A stretch of DNA of 64,000 nucleotides, taken from positions 2,706,001 through 2,770,000 of the forward strand of contig NC_011144.1 in NCBI RefSeq assembly GCF_000017265.1. The letters are read 5' to 3'. The notes below the pieces were generated by a model. That model saw only the letters and a program-made list of their open reading frames with translations, made no database searches and was not told where the DNA came from. Source of the stretch: Phenylobacterium zucineum HLK1. Its GTDB lineage: Bacteria; Pseudomonadota; Alphaproteobacteria; Caulobacterales; Caulobacteraceae. The position numbers were made by a program, and so were the translations under genes. Of the stretch, positions 23,386 to 32,357 are shown one piece after another. Numbering within the stretch: the first letter of the stretch is position 1; each line of letters opens with the position of its first letter.

Positions 23386-25962
23386 ATGCGGGTCCTGTCC
23401 GTTCGGCGGCCGCTCGCCGCCGCGGCGGCGGCCGGCTGCCTGCTGCTGTCCGCCGCCGGCCATGCGCGCCCGGTCACGATCGAGGATGCGCTGCAGTCCG
23501 GGACGATCGCCAACACCGCCATCGATCCCACGGAACGATGGGCGGTGATCGAGTACGCCCGGCCCTACGCCTCGGCGCCGCGGTTCGACTTCGATCTCCT
23601 GCAGCCGATGATGACCACCGAGCTCAGGGTGGCGGACCTTGAGCGCCCTGGCCCCGCGGCGCTCCTGTTTCCGCCCGAGCCTGGAGCCGGCTACGCCGCC
23701 GGTCCCTTCTCGCCGGACGGCCGCCGCATCGCCGTCTATCGGCTGACCGACGCCGCCTTCAGCCTGGGCGTCGTCGATCTCGCCGCCCGCACAGTCCGCT
23801 GGTTCGACGTCGCGCCGGACATAAGCTGGGAGGGTCGGGCCGTGGGCTGGGCCTCGCCGAGGCGGCTGCTGGTCATCACGCCGCCCCCGGGAAGCCTGCC
23901 GCATTACGTCCGTATGCAGCGCGCCTGGCGCAGCCTGCCGCCCCGCTGGGAGAGCGTGGCTTTGGGCGGCGCCGCCCCCGCCGTGTGGCGCGGCGGCCGC
24001 GCCCTCAAGGACCAGCCCCGAACCCAGCCTGGACGTCTGCTGCGCCTCGACGTGGAGACGGGCGCCGCCGAGGTTCTCGCGACGGGCCGCTTCGTCGATC
24101 TCGAGGTCTCCGCGTCCGGCAAATACGCCGCCGTCCTCGAGCGCGGCGAGGACGTCCGCCTCCAGGCGGACGCACCGGTCCACGGGGACATGGGGGTCGC
24201 CACCTTCCGCAAGCGGCTGCGGCTCGTGCCGGTCTCCGGCGGCGCCGCCGCCTCCCCCTGCCCAGGCTGCGACCTCCTGCAGGGCCTGCTCGTCTGGGCC
24301 CCGAACCAGGACCGTCTCCTCGCCTACGCGCGTGACGACGGTCAGGCCTGGCGGCAGGGCCGGCTGATCGATGTGGACGCCAGGACCGGGCGCCTCGCCA
24401 GACTGCCGGCCGGCTTTCGTCCGGCGGTGGTCGGGCGTCCGGAGATCGTCGCCGCCGGCTGGATGGGGGCCTCGCCCGTCGTCTACGGCCGCACCGACGG
24501 CGCGACTCGCGATGACTGGTGGCGGCTCGCTGGCCCACGGCCGGTCAATCTCACCGGCAGCCTGCCGCAGGCGCCGATGGCCGGCGTCAGCCTCGCTGGC
24601 GAGCGTCTCACCGTCGCGACGCCCGCCGGCGGCTGGAGCCTCGACGTCGACGGCCAGGCCCGGCGCCTCGAGCCCCGCGGCGTCGCGCCACTGGCCCCCT
24701 GGAGCCGCGGCCTGCGCCGGCGCGCCGGCCACGAGCTCGGTCGAAGGGCTCTGCCGGTCCGCGTGCGGGAGGCGGCCGGCGACCGGCTCCACGACCTGGC
24801 GGCGGCGCGCGCCGTCGATCTGCCGCTGCCCGACGGCGCCGAGCTCTTCGCCTACGCCCCGCGACGGGGCGCCGCCCTGGTCCGCACGCTGAGCCCGGGC
24901 GGCCGACAGGCGCTCCTCTGGATCACCGCGGATCGACCTCCCGTTTCGGTGCTGGCCGCCAATCCGCGGCTGTCGGACGTGGAGCCGCCGCGCGCGATTC
25001 CCGTTCATCACACGGCTCCTGATGGCCGTCCGCTCACCAGCTGGCTGCTTGCGCCGAAGGCCGCGTCAGGCGCTCCAGCGCCGCCGCTGATCGTCGTACC
25101 CTACCTCGGGCAGATCCATAGCCGCCGGCCGCAGGTCCGGATCGAGGGGACCGTCCGCGATCAGTGGGAAGCGCTGCATCTGACGGGCCAGGGCTATGCC
25201 GTGCTCCTGCCGTCGCTCCCCCTGCCCGCCGACGGCAGGGGGCCTGGCGAAGGCCTTGCCGATCGGGTCCTCGCCATCGTCGACGCCGCCGCGCGCCAGC
25301 CGGACACCGGATCCCTGTTCGATGACGCGCAGCTCGGGCTCCTTGGCGTCAGCTTCGGCGCCCACAACGTCCTGGCGATCATCACCCAGACTGACCGGTT
25401 CAAGGTCGCCGTGGCCGCGCACGGCCCCAGCAGCCTGATCACCAAATGGGGCGAGTTCGGGCTCGGCCGCGTCTTTCCGGAAGCGGAGATCCCCAGCGCC
25501 TGGTCCATCGGCTGGGCGGAGACCCTGCAGGGCCTGATGGGCGCCCCGCCCTGGGAGGCGCCGGATCGCTACGTTGCGAACAGCCCGCTCATGCACGCGG
25601 GCCGCATCCGGACGCCCCTGCTGATGGTCCAGGGCGAGTTCGATTCCATGTCCGCCGCAGAAGGCGAGCGGATGTTTTCCGCCCTCTTCCGCCAGGACAA
25701 GACGGTGGAGCTCGCCATCTACGGCGGTGAGGGCCACGTCTTCGCAAGCCCCGGGACGATCCGCGACTACTACGGACGGGTGTTCGCCTGGCTGGACACC
25801 TGGCTTCAGGCCGACCACCGCCGGACCCAGGCCTCCAGCGCCGCGGCGCTGAGCAGGCCGATCCCGTCTCCACGCCAGATCAGCCTGTCCGGGTGGAGCG
25901 CCGCGTCCATGGCTGCCCGGTCCAGCACCCCTTCGGCCGCCAGCCGTCCGTCCAGCAGATAG
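23386..25962 (+). CDS. Lasso peptide isopeptidase (AtxE2-like)
   Basis: An 858-codon secreted serine hydrolase of the prolyl-oligopeptidase/lasso isopeptidase type. An N-terminal signal peptide is followed by a beta-propeller-like region (FSPDGRRIAVYRLTD) and a C-terminal alpha/beta-hydrolase. The catalytic triad is visible: Ser656 in GVSFGAH, Asp753 in GEFDSM and His784 in GGEGHVF. AtxE2-type enzymes cut the isopeptide bond of a lasso ring after import. The frame continues about 50 residues past the expected C-terminus and overlaps the convergent lasso cyclase gene by 157 bp. That tail looks non-native, so a lost stop codon is possible. Confidence 0.87.
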   Translation: MRVLSVRRPLAAAAAAGCLLLSAAGHARPVTIEDALQSGTIANTAIDPTERWAVIEYARPYASAPRFDFDLLQPMMTTELRVADLERPGPAALLFPPEPGAGYAAGPFSPDGRRIAVYRLTDAAFSLGVVDLAARTVRWFDVAPDISWEGRAVGWASPRRLLVITPPPGSLPHYVRMQRAWRSLPPRWESVALGGAAPAVWRGGRALKDQPRTQPGRLLRLDVETGAAEVLATGRFVDLEVSASGKYAAVLERGEDVRLQADAPVHGDMGVATFRKRLRLVPVSGGAAASPCPGCDLLQGLLVWAPNQDRLLAYARDDGQAWRQGRLIDVDARTGRLARLPAGFRPAVVGRPEIVAAGWMGASPVVYGRTDGATRDDWWRLAGPRPVNLTGSLPQAPMAGVSLAGERLTVATPAGGWSLDVDGQARRLEPRGVAPLAPWSRGLRRRAGHELGRRALPVRVREAAGDRLHDLAAARAVDLPLPDGAELFAYAPRRGAALVRTLSPGGRQALLWITADRPPVSVLAANPRLSDVEPPRAIPVHHTAPDGRPLTSWLLAPKAASGAPAPPLIVVPYLGQIHSRRPQVRIEGTVRDQWEALHLTGQGYAVLLPSLPLPADGRGPGEGLADRVLAIVDAAARQPDTGSLFDDAQLGLLGVSFGAHNVLAIITQTDRFKVAVAAHGPSSLITKWGEFGLGRVFPEAEIPSAWSIGWAETLQGLMGAPPWEAPDRYVANSPLMHAGRIRTPLLMVQGEFDSMSAAEGERMFSALFRQDKTVELAIYGGEGHVFASPGTIRDYYGRVFAWLDTWLQADHRRTQASSAAALSRPIPSPRQISLSGWSAASMAARSSTPSAASRPSSR

Positions 25963-27518
25963 GCACGCAGGAAGCCCAGGCTCTCGCAGACCTGTCGGGC
26001 ATAGTAGCTGGTCAGCATGCCCTTGGACCGCCGCGCCACGATCTCAGGCGGGAGGCGGTCCGCCGCGACGGATCGGGCCAGGGCCCGATCTCGGCCGCCG
26101 TCGAGATGCTTCCAGCTCGGAATTGCGAGCGCTGTCTCCACCAGGGGCTGCGACAGCAGGGGATAGAGCAGGTCCGCCGCCTCCCCCCGCCGCGAGCGGC
26201 CGAAGGTGAGCTGAGAGACGACGACGTGCAGCACCTGCAGCTGCTTGCCGGGCGGCAGGGTTCCTATGCCTTCAAGCCACGGATGGGACAGGCCCTGCCC
26301 GGCTTCCCGAGCCCGGGGGCCGAGGAAGGGCGCGAAGTAGCTGACCCGGTCCGTCTCCAGGCGGGCCCGGCGGGCTTCCGAGAGCACGCTCCAGACCGAT
26401 CGCCGCAGCCATCGGGACGTCCCGAGGAAGAAGGGATCGAATATCGTGCGCCAGCCCGGCTCGGCGAGGTAGTCCGCCGCCGGCAGGGCCGAGGGCATCT
26501 GGAAAAAGACCGCATCGCCGCCATAGCCCGTGAGCAGGGCGTCCGCCTTGTGCCGGTTCAGTTCGCCCGCCGTATGACGGTCCCGCACCGGGTCCAGCGC
26601 CGTGAAGCTCGGCCGCACCCCATTGGCCGTCTCAGCAAAGTCCGCCTCCGTCAGGGCGCGCACGGGTTTCGCGTGGGCCAGGAGCGGCAGATCCGCCGCG
26701 GCGGCCGCGCAGGCCGCCCAGCGTCGCTCGTCTCCCTCCCGCCGGTCGCCATAGTAGTTGAGATCGGCGCCAATCCTGCCGCCAGCAGCCGAGCGACGGG
26801 CCGTCACGGCGACAAGCGCGGAATCGAAACCGCCGGACACCTCCGCCATGAGCGCCCCATAGGCGCCGGTCCAGGTGGCGCAGACGTCGTCAAGGCTCGC
26901 CGCCAGGGCGCGGGCCGGCTCCCGCGGCGCAGGCGCCCGCGCAGCATCTGCCGGACGCCAGAGCTGGACCCTCCGGCCCGATGCGACCTCCACCGCTTCG
27001 CCGGCCACCGGCGAGACCACACCCGTGAGGGCCGTACGGCCGGCAGCGCTCAGCGCACGACGCACGAAGTCGGTCACCACGTCCCAGTCGACGCTCACGT
27101 CGGGTGCGAGGGCTGGCGGGAGCTGGTCGAGGCTGCTCGAGATCACCACCGTTCCGGAAGCACGCCAAGCCACGGCGTCGCCCGCCCCGGAGGGGTCGCG
27201 CAGGACCCAGGTCTCGGCGCCCTCCTGAACCATGGCGACATAGGCGCCCCAGCGGCTGCGGCAGAGATCCGACAGAGCCGGCGGCGCGCCGCCCTCGATG
27301 CCCGCATTCATCTCTCGCGCGTGGAAGACGCGGCCGATCGTGAGGGCGCCAGCCTGTCGCGAGACCAGGGGCGGCTGCTCGCCCCTCAGCCAGACCTCGG
27401 CCCAGGGCATCGGCGAGTCCGCCGGGCGCCAGCCGCGAGAGCGCAGACCCTCGGAGATAGCCTCTGACGCCTGCGGACGCCGGCCGTCCTCGACCAGCAC
27501 AAGGAAGCCGCCGGGCAT
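25806..27518 (-). CDS. Lasso peptide macrocyclase (asparagine synthetase-like, C protein)
   Basis: A 570-residue protein homologous to class B asparagine synthetase. The N-terminal part resembles the glutaminase fold without its catalytic Cys. The ATP-pyrophosphatase domain starts at VSGGFDSALVAVTAR (SGGFDS at residues 228-233). Lasso C proteins activate the ring Asp/Glu as an AMP ester and join it to the core's first amine. It starts at an ATG that overlaps the B-gene stop as TGATG, so the two are coupled. Its 3' end overlaps the isopeptidase tail on the other strand. Confidence 0.92.
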   Translation of the reverse strand: MPGGFLVLVEDGRRPQASEAISEGLRSRGWRPADSPMPWAEVWLRGEQPPLVSRQAGALTIGRVFHAREMNAGIEGGAPPALSDLCRSRWGAYVAMVQEGAETWVLRDPSGAGDAVAWRASGTVVISSSLDQLPPALAPDVSVDWDVVTDFVRRALSAAGRTALTGVVSPVAGEAVEVASGRRVQLWRPADAARAPAPREPARALAASLDDVCATWTGAYGALMAEVSGGFDSALVAVTARRSAAGGRIGADLNYYGDRREGDERRWAACAAAAADLPLLAHAKPVRALTEADFAETANGVRPSFTALDPVRDRHTAGELNRHKADALLTGYGGDAVFFQMPSALPAADYLAEPGWRTIFDPFFLGTSRWLRRSVWSVLSEARRARLETDRVSYFAPFLGPRAREAGQGLSHPWLEGIGTLPPGKQLQVLHVVVSQLTFGRSRRGEAADLLYPLLSQPLVETALAIPSWKHLDGGRDRALARSVAADRLPPEIVARRSKGMLTSYYARQVCESLGFLRAYLLDGRLAAEGVLDRAAMDAALHPDRLIWRGDGIGLLSAAALEAWVRRWSA

Positions 27519-28156
27519 CAAACCACCATGATCGGCGTATAGGCGTCGAGCCGCTCGGCGTAATCATCGAGCGCCCGGTCGCCGACCTGGAGCCAGCAGT
27601 GGGCGGAAAACGGCCACGTCCGGACGCCGAACACCCAGTCGGCGTCGACGCCCGACCGGCGCAGGAAGCGTCGCAGGACGAAACTGCGGACGAGGCACTT
27701 CCCCTGGATCGGCAGCCACGGGGCGCAGGCGTGGAAGACCGCCGCCAGCCGCTCGGCTTCATCCGCTCTCGCGGGATCCACACGACGGACGCCGCCGTAG
27801 CGCACCACTGTCTGGAGCGGACGTCCGACGTAGCCGACGAGGCAGTCGAGGGTGGCGAGCGCGAGCCGTATCACATCCAGCGCCCGGACGCGCCGCGCCG
27901 GCTCCGGCTGACCACGTTCGGGAAGACCGGGAGGGCGAGGCCGCGGCCTCGCGGCGAGGGAGCCGGCAAGGGCGCCGTTCTCGGCCAGGTGCTCCAGCAC
28001 CGCCGGGTCTGAAGCCTCGATCGAACTCCCGTCGTCCGAGACAACACACAGGGCGGCGGCGTCCGGCAGGCAGAGATAGCGGTCGCGATCGACCTGCAGC
28101 AGGACAAGGTCGGCGTCGACGGCGACGAGAAAGGATTTCGGGTGCAGCGCGGGCAC
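27518..28156 (-). CDS. Lasso peptide leader peptidase (B protein)
   Basis: A 212-residue fused B protein from a GTG start. The first ~80 residues (FLVAVDADLVLLQVDRDRYL) fit the RRE-like leader-binding B1 region. The remainder is the transglutaminase-like B2 protease with Cys154 (GKCLVRSFVLRRFL), His186 (FSAHCWLQ) and Asp197 or Asp198 as the triad. It removes the leader so that the C protein can close the ring. It sits between the precursor gene (42-bp gap) and the C gene (overlap). Confidence 0.92.
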   Translation of the reverse strand: MPALHPKSFLVAVDADLVLLQVDRDRYLCLPDAAALCVVSDDGSSIEASDPAVLEHLAENGALAGSLAARPRPRPPGLPERGQPEPARRVRALDVIRLALATLDCLVGYVGRPLQTVVRYGGVRRVDPARADEAERLAAVFHACAPWLPIQGKCLVRSFVLRRFLRRSGVDADWVFGVRTWPFSAHCWLQVGDRALDDYAERLDAYTPIMVV

Positions 28157-28198
28157 GGCGAAGCGGGCGCCGACGCGGACGCCGGCGCCCGACCCAGC

Positions 28199-28318
28199 TC
28201 AGACGTCGAACGGCTTGTTCAGGTCTTCGAAGTCACCGCCGATGCCGCCGTTGGTCGCGGCCTTGGCGCTGCCGAAGCCCAGCAGCCGAACGCTCATCAG
28301 ATTGAGAAGCCTGGTCAT
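28199..28318 (-). CDS. Lasso peptide precursor, 39 residues (zucinodin-like)
   Basis: A short ORF with an AGGAGG ribosome site 6 bp upstream, directly before the B and C genes. The leader is MTRLLNLMSVRLLGFGSAK plus AATN, with the invariant Thr at position -2 before the cut. The predicted core is GGIGGDFEDLNKPFDV (16 residues). Gly1 would link to Glu8 or Asp9, giving an 8- or 9-residue ring; Asp6 is too close. From memory this core is identical to zucinodin, a lasso peptide predicted from Phenylobacterium zucineum; I could not verify this. No exporter gene is present, as is usual for this lasso subgroup. Confidence 0.93.
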   Translation of the reverse strand: MTRLLNLMSVRLLGFGSAKAATNGGIGGDFEDLNKPFDV

Positions 28319-28378
28319 GGGAACCTCCTGGGTTCGCCGCACGATTGCGGCCACCCCATGACGCGACCGGACCCGGCT

Positions 28379-28410
28379 CCATTCAAACTATATCGGCTCT
28401 ATTTTTGGGC
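28379..28410 (-). promoter_or_regulatory. AT-rich upstream region of lasso precursor
   Basis: A 30-bp AT-rich stretch (on minus AAAAATAGAGCCGATATAGT, continuing TTGAAT) lies in the 103-bp gap between the GntR gene and the precursor. It is the likely promoter and possibly the GntR-binding site. No clean palindrome is seen. Confidence 0.35.
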
Positions 28411-28421
28411 GCCGCCCACCG

Positions 28422-29045
28422 TCAGCCGCGCCACGTGCGCGCCCGCCGATCCAGCAGGTCGCCGAGGCGGTCGACCTCCCGGAGCCGACGCAGATGGAAG
28501 GACCGGACGAGTTCGATGAACGGGGGCCCGCCGGTCATCGCACCTGCGGCCAGCGCTGCGGCCTCCGCCTCCAGGTCCGGGAAGATCTCCGGCTCCAGCC
28601 GACGCACCGGTCCAAGCCGCGTCTGGCCAAGCTGAAAGACGTCGCAGAGCGCGGCGCTGCCCGTGAGGGCCAGGACCCTCCCCAGCAGGGACTCGGTCGC
28701 CGCCACCGGGCTGGCGAACGTCTCGGCTTCGGGCGGCGCGATCCACACCGGCTCCCGAGACGGATCGAGGGCCATCAGGAGGCAGGCGAGATGGACGCGG
28801 TAGAGGTCGGCGATGTCCGCGCGGGTCAGGTGGGCGACATAGAAGCCCTGACCGCGGCGTTCTTCGAGCACCCCTTCGCCCGCCAGCCGCGCCATCGCCT
28901 CGCGAACCGGCGTCGCGCTCAGCCGCAGCTCCTCGGCGAGCTCCACGGCCGCCAGCTTCGCGCCAGGCGCGAAGCGTCCTTCTTGAAGCCAGGATCGCAG
29001 GGCGGCCAGCGCGCGATGAAACGGTTCTGGGCCGGACGCCGGCAT
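28422..29045 (-). CDS. GntR-family transcriptional regulator
   Basis: A 207-residue regulator with the winged-helix GntR N-terminus: FAPGAKLAAVELAEELRLS, then TPVREAMARLAGEGVLEERR. A helical FCD-like effector domain of about 130 residues follows. It lies directly upstream of and in the same direction as the lasso A-B-C genes, 103 bp from the precursor, so it may control them. The effector is unknown. Confidence 0.87.
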   Translation of the reverse strand: MPASGPEPFHRALAALRSWLQEGRFAPGAKLAAVELAEELRLSATPVREAMARLAGEGVLEERRGQGFYVAHLTRADIADLYRVHLACLLMALDPSREPVWIAPPEAETFASPVAATESLLGRVLALTGSAALCDVFQLGQTRLGPVRRLEPEIFPDLEAEAAALAAGAMTGGPPFIELVRSFHLRRLREVDRLGDLLDRRARTWRG

Positions 29046-29204
29046 ACTCCCTCACTCGAACTGGCGCTCACAGACCACCTGGCGCTGCGCGCGGCAAACC
29101 GGCCGAAGCGCCGCCGCGCACCCTTACGGGCCACCTGGCCCAGCGACCCGCAAGAAATGCGGGAGCGCCCCGCAGCCATCTGGCGGATCGCTGAACCCGC
29201 GCCC

Positions 29205-30140
29205 TCAGGCCGATGGCCGTGGGGCGCGGGCGCGGATGCGCAGGCACCGGACGCCCCGCTGTCCGGCGAGCTGGGCGAGGTTCAGCGCCGGGCCGAACGG
29301 CTTGCCGGCGACCTGAGGATCGAGCGGAGACGCAAGCACCAGGGCGCAGATCGGCTGCAGCGCCAGCAGGGCCTCGTTCGCCCGGAACGGGGCTGCGCGA
29401 CCGTGCCGATCGAAGTCCGGCCGAGCGACCACCAGCCGGACCCGCTTCTGCTGCGCCCAGCGGGCGGCGAGGCGCTCGCCGCCGTCTGCGCCGGTGAGGG
29501 CCAGGGTCATGTCAGGCCACTGCGTCCTGGCCCAGTTCAGGGCGTCGAAGATCCGGCCAGCGTCTTCCGGCGACGTCGCTCGCGGAGACGCGCGGAAGGC
29601 GACCACGAACTCGCCAGGGTCTGCGTCCGCCATGCGGCGCCGCTCGGCGGCCTGCAGGGCCGTCCGCACGTCCAGCTGAGCGGCGGTCAGGACGCTGGCG
29701 CGCGCCGAGCCGCGCCACGGGGTCCAGCATTCCCCGGTGGCGGACGCATAGGTCGCGGCGGCGGCGTCCCGAACGCGCTCCAGCGCCGCGACGGCGGCGT
29801 CCGCGGCGTCCACGGCCTGCCTGCTCGACTGCAGTTCCGTGTCGGCGACCTCGCTGCCATCGAACTCACGCAGCTGACGCGCCAGAGCGTCGCGAGCCTG
29901 GTCGGCCTGGCGCTCTACCCGCTGCACGCCCGCGTGCAGGCCGCCGATGAAGGTTTCGCAGATCGTGCGGACATGCGTTTCCAGCGCCGTCTCCAGCACC
30001 AGGTCCAGCACCTCAGTCATAAGGCTGTGGCCGAGCTGGTCGAGCGCGGGCCGGGTCGGCTGCGGCGCAGCCGGATCGAGATCAACGCCGCCGGATAAAT
30101 CCGGCTGCTGAGGCGCTGCGTGGGTGAAGGTTATGGACAT
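29205..30140 (-). CDS. DUF2493-like (SLOG superfamily) protein
   Basis: A 311-residue protein. The N-terminal half is a helical/coiled region (residues ~50-140). The C-terminal half has ALTGADGGERLAARWAQQK, then PFRANEALLALQPICALVLA. This is close to the DUF2493 pattern (GGAxGAD..A..WA and ApfxRN...). DUF2493 proteins are SLOG-fold, possibly nucleotide-binding, and common on alphaproteobacterial plasmids and islands. The function is unknown. It is probably not part of the lasso system. Confidence 0.65.
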   Translation of the reverse strand: MSITFTHAAPQQPDLSGGVDLDPAAPQPTRPALDQLGHSLMTEVLDLVLETALETHVRTICETFIGGLHAGVQRVERQADQARDALARQLREFDGSEVADTELQSSRQAVDAADAAVAALERVRDAAAATYASATGECWTPWRGSARASVLTAAQLDVRTALQAAERRRMADADPGEFVVAFRASPRATSPEDAGRIFDALNWARTQWPDMTLALTGADGGERLAARWAQQKRVRLVVARPDFDRHGRAAPFRANEALLALQPICALVLASPLDPQVAGKPFGPALNLAQLAGQRGVRCLRIRARAPRPSA

Positions 30141-30193
30141 GGCGGGCTCCTGAGGCTGGCGAGCTCAAGCTCAGGAGCGCCCTCGCCGGGGAG

Positions 30194-30249
30194 GCTGCGC
30201 GACGGCCAGGGCTCCAAGGAGAGCGCAGCGTCCCTTGCCGTTGCGCAGC
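30194..30249 (-). terminator. Long imperfect hairpin downstream of thioesterase gene
   Basis: Arms 30194-30211 and 30232-30249 pair at 16 of 18 positions around a 20-base loop. It lies between the thioesterase stop and the next gene downstream on minus. No U-run follows, so it may be a Rho-independent-like pause, an mRNA-stabilising hairpin or a dispersed repeat. Confidence 0.4.
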
Positions 30250-30340
30250 CTTCCTGGCTCGCTCCGACCTTTGCGCGGACTCGCCAGTCTCAGCCCGCCG
30301 TTCCGGGAAACCCGCCCGCCTGACGCTTCGCCGTGGTGTT

Positions 30341-30730
30341 TCAGTCCAGGCGAGCGGCTTCGTCGATCCGTCGGGGCCGACCGTCGGCGTCGAGGGCGAC
30401 GAAGGTGAAGGTGGCTTCGGTCACGAGCTCGGCGCCCTCCTCGTGCCGGTCCCGGCGCCAGGCCTGGATATGGATGGAGAGCGAGGTCCGTCCGCGGCGC
30501 ACGACCTCGCCGACGACCGAGACCTCGTCGCCCACCTTGACGGGTCGGACGAAGGACATGCCGTCGACCGCCACGGTCACGGCGCGTCCGCCCGCGGCGC
30601 GGGCCGCGACCAGGCCGGCGGCGGTGTCCATCTGCGACATGAGCCATCCACCGAAGATGTCGCCGTACGGGTTTGCGTCTGCGGGCATGGCGCAGACCCG
30701 GATCGCTGGTGAAGCTGCGTCGGCTTTCAT
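30341..30730 (-). CDS. Acyl-CoA thioesterase, YciA/hotdog family
   Basis: A 129-residue hotdog-fold thioesterase starting at ATG 30730, with GGGAGA upstream. The family motif NPYGDIFGGWLMSQMDTAAG is clear (N..G.iFGGwlm..mD), followed by VDGMSFVRPVKVGDEVSVVG. YciA-type enzymes release free CoA from acyl-CoAs. Its start overlaps the stop of the upstream Lrp-like gene as ATGA, so the pair is coupled. It may help balance CoA pools with the acyl-CoA genes upstream. Confidence 0.87.
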   Translation of the reverse strand: MKADAASPAIRVCAMPADANPYGDIFGGWLMSQMDTAAGLVAARAAGGRAVTVAVDGMSFVRPVKVGDEVSVVGEVVRRGRTSLSIHIQAWRRDRHEEGAELVTEATFTFVALDADGRPRRIDEAARLD

Positions 30731-31296
30731 GTCGTCATTCTCCCGGCCTGTCTGCGATCCCGCTGACGTTCCTGAGGCTCGCAACGAGGCCGCTCAGCGG
30801 CGTCTGATCCGAGGAGCGCGGCCGCGTAGGCATGACGCTCGAGGATCGTGTGGCAGTAGGTGAGCTCGCCTTTCAGAACCCCCGGCGTCCGCTGCAGCGT
30901 CCGGAACCAGTTGTCCGTATCAGCTTCCGACGGGTGATAGGCGCGGAGCTGATAATCCCATTCGCCGACCACGCGGGCCGCGGTGATGACCTGAGGATCC
31001 TTCAGGAACATCGCTTCGAGCTCGCCGACCCGGGCCCGGTCCAGGCAGTCGACCTTGATCAGCACCCGGCACTCGGATCGGCCCAGGGTGAGGGCTGGAT
31101 TGACCACGGCGACCGCCCTGAGGACGCCCCTCTCTCGCAGCCTGTCGAACCAGCCCCAGGCGGCGCGACTCGTCATACCGATCGCGGTTCCGACTTCTGT
31201 GATCATCAGGCGCGGGACGCCCTCGAACCGCGCGATGCGGGCCAGCTCCTGAGCCGTGATCCCAGGCTGAGCGGCGCGCCGCCTGGACGGCGTCAC
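30727..31296 (-). CDS. Lrp/AsnC-like transcriptional regulator
   Basis: About 189 residues from a GTG at 31296 with GAGGCGG upstream; the open frame extends to 31404, so the start is uncertain. The winged-helix part (MITEVGTAIGMTSRAAWGWF) is divergent. The C-terminal region has the Lrp ligand-domain look (ARVVGEWDYQLRAYHPSEAD). It is coupled to the thioesterase gene by an ATGA overlap and probably responds to an amino or keto acid. Confidence 0.65.
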   Translation of the reverse strand: MTPSRRRAAQPGITAQELARIARFEGVPRLMITEVGTAIGMTSRAAWGWFDRLRERGVLRAVAVVNPALTLGRSECRVLIKVDCLDRARVGELEAMFLKDPQVITAARVVGEWDYQLRAYHPSEADTDNWFRTLQRTPGVLKGELTYCHTILERHAYAAALLGSDAAERPRCEPQERQRDRRQAGRMTT

Positions 31297-31495
31297 GATT
31301 CCGCCTCGGATCGCGACGTTTCGGAATGCGAGGCCGACCGGCCCACCCCCAGGCCGGTCGGCAGGCGCTCTGCGCTCCGGGGAGGAGGAGCGAAGGGCAG
31401 CCATCCAGGGTGGCGGCGAGCCGCTTCAGCTCTGTGCCGCCAGCGTCGAATGCGGCCGCGCAGCGCAACGGCTGCGCTGGCGCTGTGGCGCCAGA

Positions 31496-32357
31496 TCATG
31501 CTCTGCCGGCCCGACTGAGGATTCGACGGGCCTGCACGAGATGCGGCGCGTCCAGCATGCGGCCATCGAGCGCCACCACCCCGGCCTCAGCCTTCGCGAA
31601 GGCCTCGATGATCCTCTGGGCGCCGGCGATCTCGTCCTGCGACGGCGCAAAGGCGGAGTTGATGACCGGGACCTGAGCTGGATGGATCGCCATCATCCCG
31701 ACGAACCCATCGCGGCGGCCCCGTTCAGCGTAGGCGGCCAGTCCCGCCAGGTCCGAGAAGTCAGGGTACACCGTCTCGATCGCCGGGATGTCCGCCGCGG
31801 CCGCGCCCAGCAGGGCCATCGTCCGCACCACCTCATAGACGGGCGTAAGCTGCTTCTCGCTGTCGCGCGGGGTCTCCGCCCCGATGGCGGCGGACAGGTC
31901 CTCGGCGCCCCAGGTCAGCCCGTCGAGCCGCCCGCGGCAGGTGGAGTAGGCCCCCAGCGTGAAGACGGCCGCAGCCGTCTCCGTGGCGATCGGCAACACC
32001 CGCACCGGCTCTTCCTGACGCCGCCAGGTTCGCTCCTGCTGCGTGAGCGCCACCTCGAGGTCCCGGACCGCCTGTGGGCTGGCCTTCGGCAGGACCACGC
32101 CGACGGCGCCGGCTGCGGTCGCGGCGGCGAGGTCCTCTCCCCCCTCAGCCGTCGACAGCGGATTGATGCGAACCCAGAGCCGCGCGCGATCCGGGCTGGT
32201 TTCCAGGAATTCGACGACGGCATCGCGCGCGCGCCTTCCGGGTTGGAGCGACCGAGTCCTCGAGATCGAAGATCAGGGCGTCGGCCGGGCCGGCGAGCGC
32301 CTTGGCCATACGATCCGGCCGGTCGCCGGGCACAAAGAGCCAGGATCGCGGGGTCAT
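31496..32357 (-). pseudogene. CitE-like lyase (HpcH/HpaI family), frameshifted
   Basis: The first 40 residues (MTPRSWLFVPGDRPDRMAKA through DLEDSVAPTRKARAR) are a normal CitE/malyl-CoA-lyase start. The frame then breaks at a GC dinucleotide tract (32224-32234). The rest of the protein is intact in another frame: DAVVEFLETSPDRARLWVRI, VVLPKAS, LTWGAEDLSAAIGAE and GFVGMMAIHPAQVPVINSAF. Removing 1 or adding 2 bases restores about 287 residues. It is either inactivated or a sequencing slip in the tract. It is coupled to the MaoC gene (ATGA overlap), which fits a mesaconyl/malyl-CoA type step. Confidence 0.85.

Noticed and set aside
23368..25011. A 547-codon minus frame
   Set aside because: Antisense shadow of the isopeptidase, which has the Ser/Asp/His triad and a signal peptide.
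25893..27467. A 524-codon plus frame
   Set aside because: Antisense shadow of the lasso cyclase, which carries the SGGFDS motif.
28494..30098. A 534-codon plus frame across the GntR and DUF2493-like genes
   Set aside because: Antisense to two genes with recognisable domains; Arg/Gly/Pro-rich and without motifs.
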